From an uncultured Oscillospiraceae bacterium (GTDB lineage: Bacteria; Bacillota; Clostridia; Oscillospirales; Ruminococcaceae): a stretch of 11,772 nucleotides of DNA. This document shows positions 1 to 6,758 of this stretch, piece by piece. Position 1 is the stretch's first letter, and each line of letters begins with the position of its first letter. A model generated the notes under the pieces. The model was given only the letters and a program-made list of their open reading frames with translations. It did not search any database and was not told the origin of the DNA. The stretch spans positions 1-11,772 of the forward strand of contig CAKSHT010000065.1 in assembly GCA_934457235.1 (NCBI GenBank), given 5' to 3'. A program made the translations under genes and the position numbers.

Positions 1-156
1 GAATATGAAAGCTCTGATGAGATCATACAAATTCTTGAAGTGCTGAAGCGGCATTCCCTCATTAAGGGTTATCATAAAACAGACGATGATCCTCCAACAC
101 TGAGAATTATCAAAGCACGATCGGATTCACAGAATAACGAATTGAACACTATATGA
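1..156 (+). CDS. C-terminal end of an unrecognised protein (5' cut by window edge)
   Basis: Reading frame 1 is open from the first base to a TGA at 154-156, giving 51 residues. The tail is hydrophilic: a helical stretch (DEIIQILEVLKRHSLIKGYH), an acidic-proline patch (TDDDPPTL), then a polar end rich in S, N and Q. I do not recognise the family. The start and most of the gene lie outside the window, so it could also be a fragment of a decayed gene, given the broken sequences that follow. No terminator is evident directly after the stop. Confidence 0.35.
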   Translation, partial: EYESSDEIIQILEVLKRHSLIKGYHKTDDDPPTLRIIKARSDSQNNELNTI

Positions 157-197
157 CCGATCGTCAATTTAAGTAATTATGACGAGGTGCTTCGCGA

Positions 198-563
198 TGT
201 ACGGGCAAATTCAGCGGAAACGGTCACGTGATAACTCAGGCAGATAACAGCGCATATGGACTGTTTGGCACGAACACAGCAAAGCTTTAGCTGAACTGCG
301 TCGGTGATGAAGCGCCTGTTTATGGCGATGATATTTCGTTCACGACAAAGGCGATGATAATCTTTTCCATGAACGGCGAAACCACAGTCCCCGCGGAGGT
401 CATCAAGGCAATCGCGGACAGGAAGATAAAGGTCGAACTTGTTTACAACAGTACAAAAAGCTGGCTTGTTGACGGCGTGAAGATAACGTGTGTATCCGCA
501 GTAGATCTCTCGCTGCTTTCCGGTTCTGTTGGCACCAGCTCGCTGGTCGGGCTGAGCGCATAA
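198..563 (+). pseudogene. Broken gene fragment, possibly a secreted/surface protein C-terminal region
   Basis: One frame reads as continuous protein-like sequence from about 198 to a TAA at 561-563, interrupted by an in-frame TAG at 288-290. Before the stop it reads SGNGHVITQADNSAYGLFG; after it come VGDEAPVYGDDISFTTKAM and then a segment rich in V, I and K with SWLVDGVKIT near the end. The part after an ATG at 354 (69 residues) could be translated alone, but it has no clear ribosome binding site and the same frame's protein-like character extends upstream of the stop. The alternating polar/hydrophobic pattern and the VDLSLLSGS-like stretch recall C-terminal beta-rich modules of secreted proteins in Ruminococcus-like bacteria. 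That is recall, not a database match. No signal peptide or intact start is seen. A point mutation plus 5' loss is the simplest explanation. Confidence 0.4.
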
Positions 564-589
564 TCCATTGACGAAAACTGAACAAAATG

Positions 590-624
590 ACGGGTGCGCG
601 GTAACGTGCGCCCGTTTGTCTGTC
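590..624 (+). terminator. Intrinsic terminator-like hairpin
   Basis: An 11-bp stem (590-600 with 605-615) contains two G-U wobbles and closes a GTAA tetraloop at 601-604. It is followed by the T-rich stretch TTGTCTGTC. It lies 27 bases past the stop of the broken gene at 198-563, so it probably terminated that gene when it was intact. Confidence 0.55.
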
Positions 625-935
625 GATAAACGCTATCACGTGAGCAAGCCAAACGGATCGGTTACAAGGCGCTGCCAGAAGAGCTTTCCAGGCAGTAATA
701 GGTATGAGTGCATCAATGTTTTGTTTGGGTGAAGTAGCGGTGGGTTTTCGTGCGTTGACTGCGTTGATTATGGCGGGAATGTGCGGTAAGTAATCGGAAC
801 TGAAAAATATGATAGGGAATGCAATTTTACTGTTGCATTCATTTTTGTTTTGCCTGTTTTCGGAGCGTTACTGTGGGCAAAAGTGTGGGCAGGGTGGGTG
901 TTTTACTTGCTTTCGGCAAAATGTAATAGCTGTGA
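625..935. other. Gene-poor stretch between the broken gene and the capsid remnant
   Basis: I find no supported gene here. Short open frames exist (for example an ATG at 704 giving 29 residues), but none has a convincing ribosome binding site or recognisable product. The stretch contains one clear hairpin terminator (817-851) and a G-rich segment with four GGG runs (875-898). Stops at 924, 927 and 933 close the frame just upstream of the capsid-like remnant. It probably contains a deletion junction, but no direct repeat marking one was identified. Confidence 0.4.
817..851 (+). terminator. Rho-independent terminator
   Basis: A perfect 8-bp stem, GAATGCAA (817-824) and TTGCATTC (833-840), surrounds an 8-base loop and is followed by ATTTTTGTTTT. 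This is a canonical intrinsic terminator on the plus strand. No intact gene precedes it, so it is probably a leftover of a lost gene or prevents read-through into the phage cassette. Confidence 0.6.
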
Positions 936-1160
936 ATGGCTTTGTTATGCGGAAAATCATATGCAGGATTGTGGGATAGTCGGGTTCTCATCTGCCCCAA
1001 GTCCGCACCTGTCGCGGTATCCAAGACGGATAACGTAAAAATCATCACTCCCGAGGCAAATCAGTTTGCCGACGCCTGGGACATTGATTACCGTAAGTAT
1101 CACGATCTGTTCATACCGGATAACAAGAAGGCTGTTATTGCGGTTTCTATGGGCGCCTGA
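936..1160 (+). pseudogene. 3' remnant of a phage major-capsid-like gene
   Basis: The frame ending in TGA at 1158-1160 has a convincing coding character from about 975 onward: DSRVLICPKSAPVAV, then ITPEANQFADAWDIDY and a final LFIPDNKKAVIAVSMGA. The short basic/hydrophobic strand, the 'FADAWDIDY' segment and the VAVS-type end resemble C-termini of tailed-phage major capsid proteins, and the next genes are head-completion genes, where a capsid gene is expected. This is family-level inference. Upstream, the frame is closed by TAA, TAG and TGA at 924-935, and the ATG at 936 has no good ribosome binding site. At most 74 residues remain, against roughly 300 in an intact capsid protein. It cannot form a capsid and is best called a 5'-truncated pseudogene. 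It could alternatively be another phage head protein. Confidence 0.45.
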
Positions 1161-1181
1161 TAGAAAGGAAGTCTGAATATG

Positions 1182-1207
1182 GGGCGGCGTGCTTCGCCGC
1201 CCTTTTG
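1182..1207 (+). terminator. Hairpin with T tract between capsid remnant and connector gene
   Basis: A perfect 8-bp GC stem, GGGCGGCG (1182-1189) and CGCCGCCC (1195-1202), closes the loop TGCTT and is followed by TTTTGTG. It lies 21 bases after the capsid remnant's stop and before the ribosome binding site at 1211-1219. In phage structural operons such a hairpin commonly acts as a partial terminator or as an RNA-processing/stability element after the highly expressed capsid gene. Which role applies here is inference. Confidence 0.65.
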
Positions 1208-1223
1208 TGAAAGGAGAGGTTCA

Positions 1224-1628
1224 ATGCTTATTACGGTTGAGGAATATATCAGCATGGGGTTCCCGGAGATAAGTGCCGAGGATCTGCCCGGCTGCATTAA
1301 GCGCAGCGACTATGTGATCTCCGCGCTTACCGAGGGCAGGGCAGAGCAGACTGTAAATAACGGCGGAAAGCCCGCTGAGCTTGTCAAGCAGGCTGCGTGC
1401 TTCCAGACATATCAGCTTCTGCGTGAGATGGATACGATCAAAAACAACAGCGATTCCCGCTCCGGAAGCGAAAAGGTGACTATTGGCGATTATTCTTACA
1501 GTACACAGACAAGTGAAAGCAGCTCGGCGGCGGTGTATACTGCGGACTGCGACGAAGCCGGACTTAACGTCATACACTTGCTGAGAGCTGCCGGCTGCAT
1601 GTTCGCCGGTGTGGAGGTGCTGGAATGA
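1224..1628 (+). CDS. Phage head-tail connector-like protein
   Basis: Predicted protein of 134 residues. The start ATG at 1224 follows AAGGAGAGG at 1211-1219. An in-frame ATG at 1179 also has a purine-rich site (1164-1171), but translation from it would read through the GC hairpin, so 1224 is preferred. The N-terminal half is helical (LITVEEYISMG, then KRSDYVISALTEGR), and a following helix (ELVKQAACFQTYQLLRE) matches the small all-helical gp6/connector fold of siphophage neck proteins. A Ser/Thr-rich linker and a second hydrophobic stretch (LNVIHLLRAAGCMF) follow. Its job would be to join the portal to the head-closure protein. Its position directly after a capsid remnant and before a minor capsid gene supports this. 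It overlaps the next gene by ATGA. The assignment rests on size, order and pattern, not on a catalytic motif. Confidence 0.6.
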   Translation: MLITVEEYISMGFPEISAEDLPGCIKRSDYVISALTEGRAEQTVNNGGKPAELVKQAACFQTYQLLREMDTIKNNSDSRSGSEKVTIGDYSYSTQTSESSSAAVYTADCDEAGLNVIHLLRAAGCMFAGVEVLE

Positions 1629-1969
1629 ATATCAGACCTATTCCCGCGGAGCTTCTCACGGACAGCGTAACGCTGAGAACTCCTGCTGCTTCGGGATATT
1701 CGGATCAGCTGCTCTCTGACGTGAGGATCATCAGGACGAGCGAAGTCACTGACCATCTTGTGACGCATACCCGTGAGCGCAGCGAGATCATCATGTACTT
1801 CGACTGCGTGAATTCGTTCCCGGCGGATACGCAGTTTGCTGCTGGTCAGTCCCTGTTGTACTGCGGTGAGATATACGAAATTGTTGAAGCCGTTCTTTTT
1901 GCCGGCGAGGAGCCGCATCACTACCGCGTCAGAGGACGTAAGACCGGCGGTGAACACCGGGACATCTGA
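1625..1969 (+). CDS. Putative minor capsid / head-closure protein
   Basis: Predicted protein of 114 residues. ATG 1625 overlaps the preceding TGA (ATGA) and has GGAGGTG at 1613-1619, so it is translationally coupled. The N-terminus reads IRPIPAELLTDSVTLRTPAA, followed by beta-strand-rich sequence (RSEIIMYFDCVNSFPADTQF, then SLLYCGEIYEIVEAV) and a basic tail. This pattern, with an N-terminal 'IP..LL.DSV' strand and a central 'F..G..l.y.g..y.I' barrel, resembles the small 'putative minor capsid protein' (Minor_capsid_1 type) of Firmicutes prophages, which act as stoppers/head-closure rings between connector and tail. Gene order agrees. In intact relatives, further neck and tail-terminator genes follow, but here they are absent. 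Confidence 0.6.
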   Translation: MNIRPIPAELLTDSVTLRTPAASGYSDQLLSDVRIIRTSEVTDHLVTHTRERSEIIMYFDCVNSFPADTQFAAGQSLLYCGEIYEIVEAVLFAGEEPHHYRVRGRKTGGEHRDI

Positions 1970-1981
1970 GGAGGTGAGATA

Positions 1982-2119
1982 GTGGATAAGGATAAGAATG
2001 CCCAGAAGATCTCAGCCGGCGGCAGGGAAGAGGCATACCGCCTGGCAAAGCTCCTGAGATCCGGAAATCGTGAGCTTGCCCGTCAGCTGAATACCAAGAA
2101 ATCCAGGAAGCAGCGCTAG
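1982..2119 (+). CDS. Small basic 45-residue protein, function unknown
   Basis: A GTG-initiated ORF of 45 codons ends with TAG at 2117-2119. It is supported by a strong ribosome binding site, GGAGGTGA at 1970-1977, four bases before the GTG, and by tight packing: 12 bases after the previous stop and 10 before the next start. The product is rich in Lys and Arg (MDKDKNAQKISAGGREEAYR, ending in KKSRKQR), probably helical and soluble, with no signal or membrane segment. I do not recognise it. It occupies the place where tail-terminator, tail-tube, chaperone and tape-measure genes would normally stand, so it may be a native small phage gene or a remnant next to a deletion. Confidence 0.55.
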   Translation: MDKDKNAQKISAGGREEAYRLAKLLRSGNRELARQLNTKKSRKQR

Positions 2120-2129
2120 GAGGTGCAGA

Positions 2130-2474
2130 ATGACCATCACGATAAATGATGTAAAGTTTGATAAGATCACGGAGTTTTCCGCCAATCGCGAGACCCGCAG
2201 AACTGACATCCATTATAATACTCAGGGAGATATGCTTATCGACCTTGTGAACAGAAAATATCGCTTGAAGATCCTCTTCGGACTTCTGACGGAGATTGAA
2301 ATGAAGAAGCTTCGTGAGCTTACAAAGGAGATCTTTGTCAAGGTCACGTTCAGCGCTCCGGAAGGCGAGGTTACGGAGGATTTCCATATTGCAGACGAAC
2401 CTGCTCCGGAGGTCACGACAATCAACGGAATCGCAATGTACGGCGGCGTTGAGTTGGAAATGTTACAGAAATGA
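2130..2474 (+). CDS. Phage tail-associated protein of unknown role
   Basis: Predicted protein of 114 residues. ATG 2130 is preceded by GGAGGTG at 2119-2125, which overlaps the TAG of the previous ORF. It opens with a beta-rich TITINDVKFDKITEFSANRE, has a helical middle (LTEIEMKKLRELTKEIF) and returns to strands (VKVTFSAPEGEVTEDFHIAD), ending in GGVELEMLQK. The overall look is of a small phage tail protein like those often found just before the Tal/baseplate gene. The placement, nine bases before the hub-protein start, agrees. No specific biochemical function can be given. It could be a distal-tail-like or tail-tip adaptor protein. Confidence 0.5.
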   Translation: MTITINDVKFDKITEFSANRETRRTDIHYNTQGDMLIDLVNRKYRLKILFGLLTEIEMKKLRELTKEIFVKVTFSAPEGEVTEDFHIADEPAPEVTTINGIAMYGGVELEMLQK

Positions 2475-2483
2475 GGTGAGGAT

Positions 2484-3968
2484 ATGGTCAGTGTTTCTGA
2501 CAAATTCATGCAGCTTGCGCAGGATAATGGGCGGCGCGTGTGGTGTAAGATCATCGCGGACGGGGTGGAGTTCCTGGATGACAGGCTGATAGACATGAGC
2601 TTCGATGATGTGGTTCACCCGGATTGGTTCACTATCGGTACGACTTGTGCGAACAGGCTTCACTTCACTGCGAAATACACCGGGGAGCTTGCTTCCGGCG
2701 CAGAGGTCACTGCATTTATAAGCTTTGACGGCGAGGAATGGTGCCCGCTCGGAGTTTTCTACATTGCCCGCAGGTACGTCCGCGGAAATATGATAGGAGT
2801 CACGGCTTATGACAAGCTCTACAGCCTTGATGAGTCATACAGCTATTCCGGTTCGCTCCCGGTGACGAGCGACGAGCTTCTGCGGCAGTTATGCGCTGAA
2901 AACGGTCTTGAGTGCGCCGAGGCGGGATATCCGTTCAAGATAGAAAGCGTACCTGACGACAGTACGGTGCGTGATATCATAGGCTATATCGCTGGTATCA
3001 ACCGCGCCTGCGCCAAAATAGACCGCCAGGGCAGGCTCACGCTGAAGAAGCACCAGCCGGTGGATTTCTATTTAAAAGACGCAAACTGCTGGGAAGTACA
3101 GCGCAACATGGGACGTTCGGTCATCACCTGCGTGAACGTTAATACCGGCGATGGCGAGCTGACCGCCGGCAGCGGCTCGGAGATTTCCACCCTGGAGCTT
3201 TACGACCCGTTCATGACGCAGGCGATACTTGATGACATATACTCTAATTTCAAGCCGTTTTCATTCTATGGCGCGGAACTGGATATGCAGGGAATGCCGT
3301 TCCTGGAATCCGGCGATCTCATTTACTTCCTGGACGGAAAAATGCTGTATCCCGTTGTCGTCAGCGAGATAGAATACACCTACAACGGCGGTCTTTCAGC
3401 AAGGCTGTATTCCAAGAACCATGTGAACGACGAGGACAGCAGCGACCTTGAAAGGCTTCTGGAAAGGCTCATTCACACCAAGAACGCCGTGTATTATCAG
3501 CGTGTGAACGAAAGTCAGCTTGCACTGACTTCCGCTCCGCAGATAATCGTGGATTTTGAGTTTGAATCCACCGAGGACTGCTTTGCGCAGCTGGACGTTA
3601 ATTTCACGCTGATAAACAGCAACGCTGATATGCTGGTGATGGCGGTGAGCGTCAATGGAACGGATGTCCCGCGCAGCTATACGCAGACGCTCCGCACAAA
3701 TGACCGCGAGCTTGTGCATTTGTATCATCTGGCGGAAAAGCTGCCCGCCGGGAAAAACCGTATCTATGTGGTCGCGCAGACGCTCAGCGGATCCGCGTAT
3801 ATCGCTGCGCGGGATATGCAGGCAACGCTTGTCGGACACGGTATTTACGGCAATTCCGGAAGCCAGCGCGACAAGATGTCCTTCTATGAAAAGGCCGAGG
3901 GACTGAAACTTGAACTGCCTGCACTATCCGTCGGCAAAATAACCGATGAACTGACAATGGAGGAATGA
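2484..3968 (+). CDS. Phage tail-associated (Tal-like) baseplate hub protein
   Basis: Predicted protein of 494 residues; ATG 2484 follows AGGTGAGG at 2474-2481. Residues 1-310 show the arrangement of Gram-positive siphophage hub proteins (gp27/Tal N-terminal type): an early barrel with 'IGTTCANRLHFT' (51-62), the segment CPLGVFYIARR (87-97), 'VTAYDKLYSLDESY' (106-119), then 'TVRDIIGYIAGINRACAKID' (161-180) followed by GRLTL. These proteins close the tail tip and carry receptor-binding or peptidoglycan-cutting domains. Residues 319-330 (SSDLERLLERLI) form a short coiled-coil-like linker. Residues 350-455 are beta-rich, like a small jelly-roll module, and no peptidase or lysozyme motif is seen. 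The protein is intact, and its stop overlaps an ATG of the next frame, suggesting coupling. The hub assignment is fairly secure; the role of the C-terminal part is inference. Confidence 0.7.
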   Translation: MVSVSDKFMQLAQDNGRRVWCKIIADGVEFLDDRLIDMSFDDVVHPDWFTIGTTCANRLHFTAKYTGELASGAEVTAFISFDGEEWCPLGVFYIARRYVRGNMIGVTAYDKLYSLDESYSYSGSLPVTSDELLRQLCAENGLECAEAGYPFKIESVPDDSTVRDIIGYIAGINRACAKIDRQGRLTLKKHQPVDFYLKDANCWEVQRNMGRSVITCVNVNTGDGELTAGSGSEISTLELYDPFMTQAILDDIYSNFKPFSFYGAELDMQGMPFLESGDLIYFLDGKMLYPVVVSEIEYTYNGGLSARLYSKNHVNDEDSSDLERLLERLIHTKNAVYYQRVNESQLALTSAPQIIVDFEFESTEDCFAQLDVNFTLINSNADMLVMAVSVNGTDVPRSYTQTLRTNDRELVHLYHLAEKLPAGKNRIYVVAQTLSGSAYIAARDMQATLVGHGIYGNSGSQRDKMSFYEKAEGLKLELPALSVGKITDELTMEE

Positions 3969-3970
3969 CG

Positions 3971-5275
3971 ATGAAAGGAAAAGCAACATTCACACTTAAG
4001 GAAGCGGCTACGGGACGCGTGGTACGTGAATTCACTGAGCACAATATTGTGACGGACGCGGCGGCGAATATCTTCGCCCTGCCGCGGAACGCAATCATGG
4101 GCAATTACATAATGGCGGACTTTATTGAATCAGCGCTTCCGCTCTACAAGAATATCTTCGGCGGGATAATGCTTCTGGGCAATACGCTGGAGGAAAAAAA
4201 GGACAACATCATGCTGCCCCCGGACTGTATACCCGTTGCCACGGCGGGCGACGATTATTCCGGCGACATGCCGACTCGCGGTTCCCGAAACCTCAACGAG
4301 AGCTATGAAACGGCAAACGGATACCATTTCACATGGGACTTCGGAACGGACAAGGCGAACGGTACGATAAAGAGTGTGGCTCTTACCAGCCGCGCGTTCG
4401 GCAACTGCGGTTTTGGCGTCCAGGACGGTGGTAAGGGATTTATTCTGAGTCCTATGTATCTTAAACCGCAGACGATTACTCCGCAGATATTCGCCGGAAA
4501 GGGACAGTATATTGCAACCGTTGCCAAGTGCACGCATATCTATATGCAGGAATACGCCGACAGGGTCATTACGTTTGCTGTCGTGAAAACGATAGATCCC
4601 GAAAATATCCTCATAAATGACTTCGATCCGCTGAGCAAATACAAGGATCCCGAAAGAACCATCGAGGTCACTCTTCCGTTTGACCACCACCGGGACACCA
4701 GACCTTTCGTGGATACAAAGAACAAACGCGTTTTGTTCTCGTCAGATGTCACTGCAGTGTCTGATAATACATATAAGATAGACTACGCCTGGGTGAGCTA
4801 TGAGAATTTCAGCGTGACTACCGGCTCCTGGCCGCTCGGAGACTTCTCCCAGAGCTTCAGCACACTGGCTATACATAATAACCGGCTGTACGCTTATTCC
4901 CAGCTCACACTGTGTGAGTTTGATTCCGGCGGAAACCTGCTGAGGACATGGGAAAAGCAGAATATCGCTAACACCACGTTTTACATGATAGGCGATATAC
5001 TGTCTGTCGCTGAACTTGGTAAGAACCTTTCAGTATATATCAACGGAGATTTTATGAACGTAAACAACTGGTCAAACTATTCCCTGTTCGGCTCCGCTGA
5101 TATTAAGCCGCCGTATTATGCAGCTACGATAATGACGAATCTTACAAAAATATACGACTATAATCCGTATCTGGTGCTTGCCGGAAACTACCTGGCAACG
5201 ATAAACAATCTCAGCGAACCTATCGAAAAGACCAGCGAGCATACCCTTAAAATAACATACGACATTACAAACTGA
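3971..5275 (+). CDS. Phage tail-fibre-like / receptor-binding candidate protein
   Basis: Predicted protein of 434 residues. An ATG at 3965 overlaps the previous stop, but GGAGG at 3959-3963 is one base from it and seven from the in-frame ATG at 3971, so 3971 is chosen. The N-terminus (KGKATFTLKEAATGRVVREF, then EHNIVTDAAANIFALP) and the C-terminus (YLATINNLSEPIEKTSEHTL, then KITYDIT) match a family I recall as tail proteins downstream of Tal in clostridial phages. The middle alternates short strands with aromatic residues and 'N-R-L-Y-AYSQLTLCEFDSGG'-like units, suggesting a propeller-like or repetitive beta fold. That structural guess is unverified. It probably attaches at the tail tip and binds the host surface. 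No chaperone, holin or lysin follows; the gene ends three bases before a terminator stem. Confidence 0.6.
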   Translation: MKGKATFTLKEAATGRVVREFTEHNIVTDAAANIFALPRNAIMGNYIMADFIESALPLYKNIFGGIMLLGNTLEEKKDNIMLPPDCIPVATAGDDYSGDMPTRGSRNLNESYETANGYHFTWDFGTDKANGTIKSVALTSRAFGNCGFGVQDGGKGFILSPMYLKPQTITPQIFAGKGQYIATVAKCTHIYMQEYADRVITFAVVKTIDPENILINDFDPLSKYKDPERTIEVTLPFDHHRDTRPFVDTKNKRVLFSSDVTAVSDNTYKIDYAWVSYENFSVTTGSWPLGDFSQSFSTLAIHNNRLYAYSQLTLCEFDSGGNLLRTWEKQNIANTTFYMIGDILSVAELGKNLSVYINGDFMNVNNWSNYSLFGSADIKPPYYAATIMTNLTKIYDYNPYLVLAGNYLATINNLSEPIEKTSEHTLKITYDITN

Positions 5276-5278
5276 TGT

Positions 5279-5312
5279 AAAAAGCCGCCACAATAAAATG
5301 TAGCGGCTTTTT
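5279..5312. terminator. Bidirectional intrinsic terminator
   Basis: The perfect inverted repeat AAAAAGCCGC (5279-5288) and GCGGCTTTTT (5303-5312) surrounds a 14-base loop. A-runs on one side and T-runs on the other make it functional in both directions. It sits between the stop of the tail-fibre gene (5275, plus strand) and the stop of the lipase gene (5322, minus strand), so it should end both convergent transcripts. Confidence 0.9.
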
Positions 5313-5321
5313 ACTTCTGCA

Positions 5322-6758
5322 TTACAGTCCGCGCTGTTTCAGCTTGTGCACAAGCTGTACATAGAATTCGCGGACGTCGAATCCAGGGATATCGGCGCGG
5401 TTGAGGTCGATTACATCGGCGTGCGTTATCCCGCGCTTTCCCGTCGGGTGCAGCACCGTGAAGCTTTCGCCCCAGGGCGCGGAGGTCAGCGCCACAAGTC
5501 CGTCGTTGTCGCCGTCGTATTTCTTGACGATCGGGTAGGACAGATTGAGTGGAAACCGTCCGGACTTTGAGCACCTTGCATGTGAGCCTATGCTCTGGTA
5601 AACCACGCCGGGCATATCCGGAGTGCGTTCATTGAATCGCTCACATCGGCTGTTAGTCAGGTCGGTCACGGCGGAAAGAAAATCCGGCTCGTTGTCGCCA
5701 AGCCGCGCGAACGCCGAGTTATACACCTTTTCGATGGTTTTCACGAACTTTGTCGGCGCGGAGTTCAGCAGGTATTCCGCGAAAAGACAGCCGTGGTGCG
5801 GCGTGTTTATCGTCGTCAGCGACGCGACGTACTTGTCACAGCCGAGCTGCGATATTGCGTAGCGCGCGTCAAGCCCGCCCTTTGAGTGGGCGATGATATT
5901 CACCTTTTCACAGCCCGTGGATCTCACGAGCGTCTGAATACGCTCCGCAAGCTCTGCTCCGCTTCTTTCGACGGAGGCGGCGGACTGCTGCTCGCCGTAG
6001 AATACTTCGGCGCCGTTGGCTTCCAGTTCCGCGGGTATCCTGCCCCAGTAGTTCACGAGTCTGCTGTCACGGAAGAACACTCCGTGCACGAACAGCAGCG
6101 GATATTTTGTGCGGCATAGCTGTTCATCGCGGCGTTCTTTGTTCAGCCGTGCTTTTTCGCATTCCACGTCGCATTCGTGCCGTACCTTACGGTAGATCAG
6201 CGCAAGAACTATCAGGTTCGCCGGGGTCACCATTCCCAGCGCGATACCCCAGGCGCGGTATTTTATACCCAGCTGAACCGATGTGCAGTACACTCGTATT
6301 ATGCCATTCCAGAATATTATAAGCTCCGCGAAGAACAGGACAAGCCCGAATTCTATCGCCGGATCCGGCGGTATCCGCCCGGTCAGCGCCGTCCAGAGCA
6401 CCACGCCGTCAATTACAAGGCTGATTATGCCGGTCACGAAGAAAGCGTGTATCTGCTCGGCACCGTCGCCTAGTACGCGCAGGCGCAGCGTTGGATATTT
6501 CTTCAGCGACGGATAGAAGCTGAATATCACTATATAAATAAGATACAGTGTCAGAATGATTATATGAACCGGGAGCGGAGCGCCGGCAAGCCACATCAGA
6601 AGCGGGCTGACAATACCGGCGGATATCAGCAGATAATTCGCCAGTCTGACGATCTCGTCCGTGTGCCTGCCGAACAGCTTGCGGAGCTGCCCGGCGAGAT
6701 ATCCGGCGAAGTTCTCGACGCTCTCCACAAGGCTCATAAGCGTGGCAATAAATCTCAT
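5322..6758 (-). CDS. Membrane-anchored lipase-type alpha/beta hydrolase
   Basis: Predicted protein of 478 residues. The first ~195 hold about five hydrophobic segments (near 40-60, 62-83, 104-126, 135-155, 168-190). A charged linker (191-215) leads to a hydrolase domain. Visible motifs are YPLLFVHG (219-226, oxyanion-hole HG), NIIAHSKGGLDARYA (287-301, nucleophile Ser292 in A-H-S-K-G instead of G-x-S-x-G), TINTPHHG (316-323), GDNDGLV (416-422, candidate Asp419) and THADV (445-449, candidate His446). The NDGLV plus downstream His pattern is that of family I bacterial triacylglycerol lipases, so the triad appears complete. The substrate is probably a lipid or other ester, not determinable here. 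Topology is ambiguous because basic residues flank both ends of the membrane region. Its ATG overlaps the stop of the HD gene (ATGA), so the two are co-transcribed and coupled. It ends just before the shared terminator. Confidence 0.8.
   Translation of the reverse strand: MRFIATLMSLVESVENFAGYLAGQLRKLFGRHTDEIVRLANYLLISAGIVSPLLMWLAGAPLPVHIIILTLYLIYIVIFSFYPSLKKYPTLRLRVLGDGAEQIHAFFVTGIISLVIDGVVLWTALTGRIPPDPAIEFGLVLFFAELIIFWNGIIRVYCTSVQLGIKYRAWGIALGMVTPANLIVLALIYRKVRHECDVECEKARLNKERRDEQLCRTKYPLLFVHGVFFRDSRLVNYWGRIPAELEANGAEVFYGEQQSAASVERSGAELAERIQTLVRSTGCEKVNIIAHSKGGLDARYAISQLGCDKYVASLTTINTPHHGCLFAEYLLNSAPTKFVKTIEKVYNSAFARLGDNEPDFLSAVTDLTNSRCERFNERTPDMPGVVYQSIGSHARCSKSGRFPLNLSYPIVKKYDGDNDGLVALTSAPWGESFTVLHPTGKRGITHADVIDLNRADIPGFDVREFYVQLVHKLKQRGL

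Noticed and set aside
288..290. TAG as a recoded sense codon
   Set aside because: TAG ends the small phage ORF at 2117-2119 in good context and the rest of the window uses standard stops; a nonsense mutation is simpler.
850..1048. Overlapping short open frames on both strands upstream of the capsid remnant
   Set aside because: Neither has recognisable sequence or a good ribosome binding site; they cover a terminator tail and a G-rich stretch.
1929..2387. 152-codon minus-strand open frame across the small ORF and 114-aa gene
   Set aside because: It is antisense to three coupled plus-strand genes with strong ribosome binding sites; likely a shadow.
4130..4690. 186-codon minus-strand open frame opposite the tail-fibre gene
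   Set aside because: No family resemblance and no start context; the plus-strand frame has recognisable N- and C-terminal motifs.
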